A stretch of 34,952 bases of DNA, from contig CADCUM010000050.1 of NCBI GenBank assembly GCA_902805885.1, positions 1 through 34,952 of the forward strand, read 5' to 3'. Made by a program: the position numbers and the translations under genes. Positions within the stretch are counted from its first letter, which is position 1, and each line of letters starts with the position of its first letter. Shown here piece by piece: positions 30,118-34,952 of the stretch. Source of the stretch: an uncultured Nocardioides sp. (GTDB lineage: Bacteria; Actinomycetota; Actinomycetes; Propionibacteriales; Nocardioidaceae). Below the pieces are notes generated by a model that saw only the letters and a list, made by a program, of their open reading frames with translations, was not told the DNA's origin and did no database searches.

Positions 30118-31348
30118 GAGCGTAGGTCTCGGGGTGGGCGACGGCCACCACCTCCCCGATCACGATGATGGCGGGCGGCCGGACGTTCCGTTCCAGGAGA
30201 TCGTGCTCGAGCCGCTCGAGCGTGGAGAGGACGGTCCGCTCCGTCGCCATGGTCCCGTCCGCGATGACGGCGACCGGCGTCCCGGAGGGCCGCCCCCCGG
30301 CCAGCAGGCTGGCGGCGATCGCCGGGGCGTTGTCCACCGCCATCAGCAGCACCAGCGTGCCCCGCAGCCCGGCCAGGGCGTCCCACTCGACCAGCGAGTC
30401 GGGGTGTCCCGGCGGCAGGTGTCCGGACGCCACGGTGAACTCGTGGGCGACGCCGCGGTGGGTCACCGGGATGCCCGCCCTGGCCGGCACCGCGATCGCC
30501 GACGACAGGCCCGGCACCACGCTGACGGGCACGTCGGCAGCCGCGCAGGCCAGCACCTCCTCGAAGCCCCGGCCGAAGACGAAGGAGTCGCCGCCCTTGA
30601 ACCGTACGACCCGCTTCCCGGCGCGAGCGCGGTCGACGATCACGTCGTTGATGTGGTCCTGGGTGGCGGACCTGCCACGTGGCAGCTTGGCGACGTCGAT
30701 GAGCTCGACGTCGCTGCCCAGCTCGTCGAGCAGCTCGCGCGGCGCCAGCCGGTCGGCGACGACCACGTCTGCGGAGGCCAGGGCGTGCCGCGCCGCCACG
30801 GTGGCCAGCTCGGGATCACCGGGGCCGCCGCCCACGAGCACGACGCCAGGGCTCCGGTCGTGCGCGTCGGGCGCCCCGAGTGCACCGTCGCGCAGAGCCG
30901 TGACGATGTCGTCGCGCAGTGCGGCGGAGCGCCTCGGCTCCCGGTTGCCGAGGACACCCACCGTCACGCTGCCGTGCCGACCCACGGACGGCGTCCACGC
31001 CGTACCCCCGGAGGCGTGGTCGCTGCGCACGCAGAAGACGCGCTCCTGCTCCGCGACCGCCGCGACCCGGGCGTTGACCGCCGCGTCGTCGGTGGCGGCG
31101 AGGGCGTACCACGCACCGTCGAGGTCGGAGTCCTCGAACTCGCGGAGCACGATCGTCACCTCCGCCCCCAGACCCTCGATGGCGGGCGTGACCTCTGGGC
31201 TCACCACGGTCACGCGGGCGCCCGAAGCGAGGAGAGCAGGGACCCGCCGCTGCGCGACGTGTCCGCCGCCCACCACCACGACACGCCGACCCTCGAGGAC
31301 CAGACCCGCCAGGTAGGGAGGTGGTTGGGCCGGCAGGTGGTCGGTCAT
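30110..31348 (-). CDS. cysG: Siroheme synthase CysG-like: precorrin-2 dehydrogenase plus uroporphyrinogen-III methyltransferase
   Basis: 412-residue fusion. The N-terminal Rossmann domain has VVVVGGGHVAQRR at 23-35 and AATDDAAVN at 84-92, which oxidises precorrin-2 (and may chelate iron). The C-terminal SAM domain has LVGGGPGDPEL at 171-181 and VVRFKGGDSFVFGRG at 247-261, which methylates uroporphyrinogen III at C2/C7. The product is precorrin-2/siroheme for sulfite or nitrite reductase or cobalamin. It is shorter than enterobacterial CysG (457). ATG 31348 has GACAAT 6 nt upstream (31355-31360), a weaker hexamer than at neighbouring genes. Confidence 0.93.
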   Translation of the reverse strand: MTDHLPAQPPPYLAGLVLEGRRVVVVGGGHVAQRRVPALLASGARVTVVSPEVTPAIEGLGAEVTIVLREFEDSDLDGAWYALAATDDAAVNARVAAVAEQERVFCVRSDHASGGTAWTPSVGRHGSVTVGVLGNREPRRSAALRDDIVTALRDGALGAPDAHDRSPGVVLVGGGPGDPELATVAARHALASADVVVADRLAPRELLDELGSDVELIDVAKLPRGRSATQDHINDVIVDRARAGKRVVRFKGGDSFVFGRGFEEVLACAAADVPVSVVPGLSSAIAVPARAGIPVTHRGVAHEFTVASGHLPPGHPDSLVEWDALAGLRGTLVLLMAVDNAPAIAASLLAGGRPSGTPVAVIADGTMATERTVLSTLERLEHDLLERNVRPPAIIVIGEVVAVAHPETYARG

Positions 31349-31397
31349 GGAGCCATTGTCCCTGGCCGTCTCAGCACGTTCTGACTAGGTTCGGACC

Positions 31398-31919
31398 ATG
31401 AGCATCGAGCGTCCTGTCGCCCCGAACCCCTACGACTTCCTCCCGCCGGTGGCGTCGTTCACCGTGACCAGTGAGGACGTGACCGACGGCCGGCCCCTCA
31501 AGGACGACCAGGTCGCCGACAAGGGCAACACCTCGCCGCAGCTGAGCTGGAGCGGCGCCCCGGAGGGGACCCGGTCCTACGTCGTCACGTGCTTCGACCC
31601 GGACGCGCCGACCCCGAGCGGGTTCTGGCACTGGTGCCTGGTGGACATCCCGGCCGACGTGACCTCGCTGGTCACCGGCGCGGCAGGAGGAGACCTGCCC
31701 GGCGGTGCGTTCCACGTCCGCAACGACGGCGGTGAGGCCGGGTTCATGGGGGCCGCTCCGCCCCCGGGGGACCACCCGCACCGCTACTTCTTCGTCGTGC
31801 ACGCGGTGGAGGACGCCACGCTCGGGGTCGACGCGGACGCGTCCAACGCGGTCGTCTCCTTCAACCTCGCGTTCAAGACGCTGGGCCGCGCGATCCTGCA
31901 CGGCACCTACCAGCACTGA
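31398..31919 (+). CDS. YbhB/YbcL family (PEBP-like) protein
   Basis: 173 residues, the phosphatidylethanolamine-binding/Raf-kinase-inhibitor fold. Signatures are [41 protein letters not shown] near 60-80, and [12 protein letters not shown]. Bacterial members are of unclear function. ATG 31398 is 6 nt after TAGGTT (31386-31391), with no SD. It is divergent from cysG over only 49 bp, which holds both -10 elements. Confidence 0.93.
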   Translation: MSIERPVAPNPYDFLPPVASFTVTSEDVTDGRPLKDDQVADKGNTSPQLSWSGAPEGTRSYVVTCFDPDAPTPSGFWHWCLVDIPADVTSLVTGAAGGDLPGGAFHVRNDGGEAGFMGAAPPPGDHPHRYFFVVHAVEDATLGVDADASNAVVSFNLAFKTLGRAILHGTYQH

Positions 31920-31944
31920 GGGCACGTCGGGCAGGTTCTCTCAA

Positions 31945-31977
31945 GACAGCTCCAACCCCACTGGAGGGGTCGCTGTC
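31945..31977 (+). terminator. Interrupted hairpin after the PEBP-like gene
   Basis: GACAGC (31945-31950) pairs with GCTGTC (31972-31977), and ACCCC (31955-31959) pairs with GGGGT (31966-31970). Between them is an asymmetric internal loop. It lies 26 nt after the stop and is a plausible terminator. Confidence 0.5.
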
Positions 31978-32181
31978 GACCGGCGGTTCCACGTGCCCCG
32001 AAGAAGGCGCCATAGGCCGCTCGTACCTGTGTAGATAGTCCGTTCGGACTACCGGAAAAGCCGTCCGGGCCACCTTTGCCCGAATCCATTTCAAGCCTTC
32101 GACTTGACAGATACCGTCAAGAAATCGACCGCCCCCACCCTTCAGAACAGCGGTCGACCCCATTCCTCGGAGGCCCCTGTC
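31978..32181. promoter_or_regulatory. Upstream region of the second CAP gene with two inverted repeats
   Basis: This stretch is less GC-rich than its surroundings and carries no gene. It contains TAGTCCG-TT-CGGACTA (32036-32051, perfect 7-bp arms) and CTTGAC-N7-GTCAAG (32103-32121, perfect 6-bp arms). The second begins with a TTGACA (32104-32109) that could be a -35, but no good -10 follows at 17 bp. A GGAGG at 32169-32173 serves the CAP gene. Confidence 0.6.
32036..32051. repeat. Inverted repeat TAGTCCG-TT-CGGACTA
   Basis: Perfect 16-bp palindrome, 130 bp upstream of the CAP gene. The half site TAGTC also recurs four times upstream of the divergent-facing surface protein (33903-33938). Likely a protein-binding site. 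Confidence 0.6.
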
Positions 32182-32724
32182 ATGCGCCGTACCCTGCTGC
32201 GCCCTGCCCTGCCCCGCACATCCGCCCACGGTCCGCTGGGCGCCGTGCTGGTCGCCCTCGTGGCCGTGCTCGCGCTCCTGGGGAGCACGAGTGCTGCCCA
32301 GGCCGCGACCTGGGACGTGCCGACCCGCACGGACGGCCCGGCGGCGAACCTCGACGAGTTCGAGGACCAGCTGATGGTCGAGATCAACCGGGTCCGCCGC
32401 ATCCACGACCGCCGACGGATCGGTGTGTACGACACGTGCGCCGACCGGATGGCCGAGCTCTGGGGCAGCCACCTGGCCGCCACGGGGGCGTTCGAGCACC
32501 GCGACCAGACCCAGGTCCTCCGCAGGTGCGACGTCACCTGGGCCGGGGAGAACCTGATCCGCGGCACCGGGCTGACCCCCGAGGTCATGGTCCGGGCGTG
32601 GCTCGACTCCCCCGGTCACCGCGTGATCCTGCTCAACACCAAGGCGAAGCGGGCCGGCGTGTCCGTCACCCAGGACGCGCAGGGGCGCCTCGTCGGGGTC
32701 CTGAACGTGGTCCGCGTCGGCTGA
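32182..32724 (+). CDS. Secreted CAP/SCP-domain protein
   Basis: 180 residues. A signal peptide with hydrophobic core LGAVLVALVAVLALLG is predicted to cleave after AAQA (about 38-41). The CAP domain (60-180) has VEINRVRRIHDRRRI, FEHRDQTQ, WAGENL at 120-125 and SPGHRVILL at 143-151. C86 and C116 could form a disulfide. It is a paralogue of the shorter CAP protein at 18533. ATG 32182 is preferred over the in-frame start at 32104 because GGAGG is 8 nt upstream and the signal peptide then starts properly. It sits in the surface-protein/sortase locus. Confidence 0.9.
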   Translation: MRRTLLRPALPRTSAHGPLGAVLVALVAVLALLGSTSAAQAATWDVPTRTDGPAANLDEFEDQLMVEINRVRRIHDRRRIGVYDTCADRMAELWGSHLAATGAFEHRDQTQVLRRCDVTWAGENLIRGTGLTPEVMVRAWLDSPGHRVILLNTKAKRAGVSVTQDAQGRLVGVLNVVRVG

Positions 32725-32742
32725 TCGAAGACCCACGAACGT

Positions 32743-32785
32743 CGACGTCCCGGGAGCAGCTGTCTGAGCTGCTCCCGGGACGTCG
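32743..32785. terminator. Perfect 19-bp-stem bidirectional terminator
   Basis: Arms 32743-32761 and 32767-32785 are perfectly complementary around loop GTCTG. The core is GTCCCGGGAGCAGCT. It separates the convergent CAP gene (ends 32724) and the LPDTG surface protein gene (ends 32806). On the plus strand it is followed by ttatc. It is one of the strongest hairpins in the window. Confidence 0.92.
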
Positions 32786-32805
32786 TTATCTCGAACTGGC
32801 AGGGC

Positions 32806-33702
32806 TCACACCCCGGTGTCGGGGAGCACCTCCGGAGCGACGCAGGCACGCGGCAGTCGCTTGGACGCGAGGAGCTTGCCGCCCTGCCACAGCTGGACGC
32901 GCTGACGAGCCTGCGCCGTGGTGGCCCAGCGGCGGTCCTTCTCGGCGCCGACGCGGATCGCGTGCTTGCGGTTGGCGATCTTCACCGTGTACGTCGCGCG
33001 CTCCGACGAGCGGTTGCGCAGCGTCACCCGGACCGTGCCCTGGCAGGTGACGCGCAAGGTTCCCAGCGCCTTCCCGGATGCCTCACCGAGCACGTCGGTG
33101 TCGGCCGGCGGCGCCGGAGACACCGGAGGGGCCGGCGCCGCAGGAGGCGCCGGTGCCACGGGAGGCGTGCAGCTGGTGCCCGGAGCCTGGTCGCCCGGCA
33201 TGTTCGGGCACGCGTCCGGCGGGGTGCAGCTGGTGCCCGGAGCCTGGTCGCCCGGCATGTTCGGGCACGCGTCCGGCGGCGTGCAGCTGGTGCCCGGGGC
33301 CTGGTCGCCCGGCATGTTCGGGCACGCGTCGCCCGGCGTCGTCTCCGGGATCGAGCAGAGGATGACGTGGCTCCAGCCACCGGTCTGCTTGGGGTCGAAA
33401 CCCTGCCAGGTGTAGGTCTGCCCGGCGACGGGGTCGGCGAAGACCTGGTTCTCCACGCCGATGTTGCCGTCGCCCTTCTTCAGGATCAGCTTGGAGTAGT
33501 TGCGGCCGTCGAGCTCTGCAGGCACGGTGTAGCCGCCGCTGTCGCGGCCACCGTCCGTCTTCACGCAGATCTCACCGGGCTGGGTCTCCCAGTGGTCCGG
33601 GTTGTTCGTGTCGTTGGCGTAGGAGGCGACTGGCGTCAACGCCATCATCGTCCCAGCGACCACGGAGGCCAGGAGGCCCGCGATCGTGCGGTTGCGCTGC
33701 AT
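32806..33702 (-). CDS. Secreted Cys/Pro-repeat protein ending in a truncated LPXTG signal
   Basis: 298 residues. The signal peptide is RTIAGLLASVVAGTMMAL, cleaved near 29. A beta-like globular region (30-122) is followed by three 19-residue repeats DACPNMPGDQAPGTSCTPP (126-182, two Cys each). A Pro/Ala linker (VAPAPPAAPAPP, 182-199), TDVLG at 202-206, a second beta domain (213-287), and LPDTG at 293-297 follow. Only one Val comes after LPDTG, so the hydrophobic and positive segments of a sorting signal are missing. The repeats faintly recall thrombospondin type-3 units, but that is not claimed. ATG 33702 has AGGGGA a few nt upstream. No family is recognised. Confidence 0.85.
   Translation of the reverse strand: MQRNRTIAGLLASVVAGTMMALTPVASYANDTNNPDHWETQPGEICVKTDGGRDSGGYTVPAELDGRNYSKLILKKGDGNIGVENQVFADPVAGQTYTWQGFDPKQTGGWSHVILCSIPETTPGDACPNMPGDQAPGTSCTPPDACPNMPGDQAPGTSCTPPDACPNMPGDQAPGTSCTPPVAPAPPAAPAPPVSPAPPADTDVLGEASGKALGTLRVTCQGTVRVTLRNRSSERATYTVKIANRKHAIRVGAEKDRRWATTAQARQRVQLWQGGKLLASKRLPRACVAPEVLPDTGV
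33167..33337. repeat. Three 57-bp tandem repeats in the surface-protein gene
   Basis: Copies at 33167-33223, 33224-33280 and 33281-33337. Copies 1 and 2 differ at one base. Copy 3 differs by a few, mostly at its end. Each encodes the 19-residue unit with CPNMPGDQAPG. Such near-identity suggests recent amplification, so copy number probably varies among strains. Confidence 0.95.
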
Positions 33703-33995
33703 GATTTCCCCTGTTGTCTGAAGCGAGTGGTGCGCTGCACCCACCGGACGTGGACGCGCAGCTGCCGGGCATGCGCAACGAGAGCCGCCGGCTGCACGAC
33801 CGTCCCCTGACCGACCCATCCCCCGAGGTGATGACGATCTGCCCTGGCTCAGCCACCGTCTGGCACCGTGCGCCGTGGACCGGCACGGGCACATTGAACC
33901 GGGACTAGGCGGAAATGACTACTCGGGACTATTGACTACCGCCGGACGGCGCGCATAATTGAGCGGCTCTTGACGTGCTCTGAAGAATTCCCGGA
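33703..33995. promoter_or_regulatory. Upstream region of the surface-protein gene
   Basis: 293 bp between the sortase stop and the surface-protein start, with no credible gene. The distal part (33903-33938) has four TAGTC half sites. An AT-rich patch (gcgcataattgag, 33951-33963) may be a -10 (AATTAT on the minus strand), which would give a leader of about 250 nt. I compared the region by eye with known cell-wall-gene riboswitches and saw no match. Confidence 0.45.
33903..33938. repeat. Four GACTA/TAGTC direct half sites
   Basis: GACTA occurs on the plus strand at 33903, 33917, 33927 and 33934 (spacings 14, 10 and 7). Read on the minus strand they are TAGTC elements upstream of the surface-protein gene. 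The same half site forms the palindrome at 32036-32051. Confidence 0.6.
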
Positions 33996-34673
33996 TCACG
34001 AGACAGGAACGGCCGTCACCACGACGTTGCTGCGATAGCCCGTCCCGTCCCAGTCCTCGCACGTCACCAGGACGAGTCTGCCGGGGACCTCCTGGCTGAA
34101 GAGGTCCTGCGCCTGACGCGCGATCGCGGCCTTGTCCAGCACCTGCACCGACTGGGCCTGGTAGCGGATGGAGCCCGCCTCGGTGACGACCTGGATCACG
34201 GCGCCCTCCCGGACCTCCTCGAGGTCGTCCATCGCCCCACCGCCCGCGTTCACCGTGTGACCGGTGACCAGCGCGGACCCGCGTGCGGCCCCGGTGGGCG
34301 CTCCCCCGGACCACCATCCCAGGACCTGTGGATCGTCGGGCGGGTCCAGCGACGTGCCCTGAGTGGCGATGGGAACGACCGGAGCGTCGATGCCCAGTGA
34401 GGCGACCACCACGCGCTGTGGCGCACCTGCGCTGCGGAGCTGCTTTCGCTCCGTCGAGGGAGTGGATGGCGCCCTGCGGGCGGAGGCCGACGGGGTCAGC
34501 GCTGTGGTCGGCGCGAGCCGGGCTGTCGTGGACGTGCTGGCTGACGAAGAACCCTGCTGGAGCCCGGGCTCCTCGGCCTGGAACCACAAGACGGTGGCGG
34601 CACTGAGCGCCACCACCGAAAGCAGGGCTGGGGGCAGCCAGCTTCGGCTGCCCCCAGCGTGCTTGTCCTGCAT
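33996..34673 (-). CDS. Class F-type sortase
   Basis: Membrane-anchored cysteine transpeptidase, 225 residues. An N-terminal anchor (PPALLSVVALSAATVLWF, 14-31) and a Ser/Thr-rich spacer (40-75) precede the sortase barrel: RVVVASLGIDAPVVPI, catalytic H139 in LVTGHTV, C205 in LVTCEDWDG and R214 in GYRSNVVV. Short length and an N-terminal anchor with no C-terminal membrane helix suit actinobacterial class F. It would attach proteins with LPXTG-like signals to the cell wall. ATG 34673 shares its A with the stop of the upstream gene (TGATG), so the pair is translationally coupled. A likely client is one of the neighbouring exported proteins. Confidence 0.9.
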   Translation of the reverse strand: MQDKHAGGSRSWLPPALLSVVALSAATVLWFQAEEPGLQQGSSSASTSTTARLAPTTALTPSASARRAPSTPSTERKQLRSAGAPQRVVVASLGIDAPVVPIATQGTSLDPPDDPQVLGWWSGGAPTGAARGSALVTGHTVNAGGGAMDDLEEVREGAVIQVVTEAGSIRYQAQSVQVLDKAAIARQAQDLFSQEVPGRLVLVTCEDWDGTGYRSNVVVTAVPVS

Positions 34674-34952
34674 CAGGCCTTGTGCCGTCCTGCGGTTGCA
34701 CCGACGGCACGCGTGCCGAGAGCGATGAGGCCCATGAGCGCACCGAACAGCGCGAGCGCTGCCGGGCCCCAGGGGGTGCTCTGCTCGACCACACCGGCGG
34801 AGCCGGCGTTGACCACCGTCGGCACCTGCTGACCAGCCGCCGGAGCGGTGCCGGCGGACGCCTGCTGACCCAGGACGTCGGTACCGCCGTTGTTGCCGCC
34901 GTTGTTGCCGCCGTTGCCGGACTCACCGGCCACGTCGGGGTTGACCGGCGTC
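34673..34952 (-). CDS. C-terminal part of a Gly/Asn-rich membrane-anchored protein
   Basis: The frame is open to the right edge, so only the last ~92 residues are seen. They read: Gly/Asn repeat (GNGGNNGGNNGG), TDVLGQQ, an Ala/Gly/Gln linker, a membrane segment (GPAALALFGALMGLIALG) and a short basic tail (TRAVGATAGRHKA). This is the shape of a sortase sorting signal but no LPXTG precedes the helix. The nearest residues are VVEQSTPWG. It overlaps the sortase start by one base. The TDVLG motif is shared with the surface protein at 32806. An internal GTG at 34933 is not credited as the start because the frame continues upstream. Confidence 0.7.
   Translation of the reverse strand, partial: TPVNPDVAGESGNGGNNGGNNGGTDVLGQQASAGTAPAAGQQVPTVVNAGSAGVVEQSTPWGPAALALFGALMGLIALGTRAVGATAGRHKA
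34882..34919. repeat. 12-bp tandem repeat encoding Gly-Asn
   Basis: About three units of ccgccgttgttg encode NNGG repeats in the partial protein. Multiples of three, so expansion keeps the frame. Confidence 0.85.

Noticed and set aside
33083..33380. Repeat-rich reading frames antisense or out of frame over the 57-bp repeats
   Set aside because: They arise only because 57 is a multiple of three. Signal peptide, SD and terminator all support the 32806-33702 gene.
33703..33995. c-di-AMP (ydaO-type) riboswitch before the surface-protein gene
   Set aside because: The long leader fits the idea, but I could not match conserved blocks of that class by eye. Left as an open leader.

Overview
The window is high-GC, gene-dense actinobacterial DNA. 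It carries the Pup-proteasome ATPase (ARC/Mpa), the mycothiol ligase MshC, an SCO1664/DUF3090/phosphatase block, a PAC2-family protein and a class F-type sortase. Gene content and style point to a Nocardioides-like member of the Propionibacteriales. That placement is inference, since no marker gene was compared.

Positions 1-18.1 kb hold a core chromosomal block whose order resembles the Mycobacterium tuberculosis Rv2115c-Rv2141c neighbourhood as I remember it. It runs: arc (5' end only, leaving the window on the left), trmI, site-2 protease, RecB-like nuclease, HAD phosphatase, an unrecognised gene, metH, PAC2 protein, mshC, SCO1664-family protein, DUF3090 protein, histidine phosphatase, corA, uppP, aldo/keto reductase, DUF5703 and an M20 peptidase. 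A tRNA-Leu(GAG) at 18.2 kb closes the block.

Positions 18.3-31.9 kb are more mixed. They hold a small secreted CAP-domain protein, a GSP39/YghA-like SDR, a LysR-type effector domain without its HTH, a guaB1-sulfotransferase coupled pair, a membrane protein, an aromatic amino acid decarboxylase-like PLP enzyme and a YiaA/B membrane protein. These are followed by two acyl-CoA dehydrogenases behind a perfect palindromic operator, def-dedA, a SpoU methyltransferase coupled to cysG, and a PEBP-family protein.

Positions 31.9-34.95 kb form a cell-surface locus. It holds a second secreted CAP protein, a secreted Cys/Pro-rich protein with three near-identical 57-bp repeats that ends in LPDTG-V-stop, a class F-type sortase, and the C-terminus of a Gly/Asn-rich membrane-anchored protein directly upstream of the sortase.

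The most striking window-wide pattern is regulatory. Sixteen genes have a TANNNT hexamer ending 6-8 nt before the start codon and no Shine-Dalgarno sequence, which is the layout of leaderless mRNAs. At three codirectional junctions the TAG stop of the upstream gene is itself the first three bases of the next gene's -10 hexamer. TAG is otherwise almost unused as a stop here. The surface locus adds a second oddity: the LPXTG motif and the membrane anchor/charged tail of a sorting signal sit on two different proteins.
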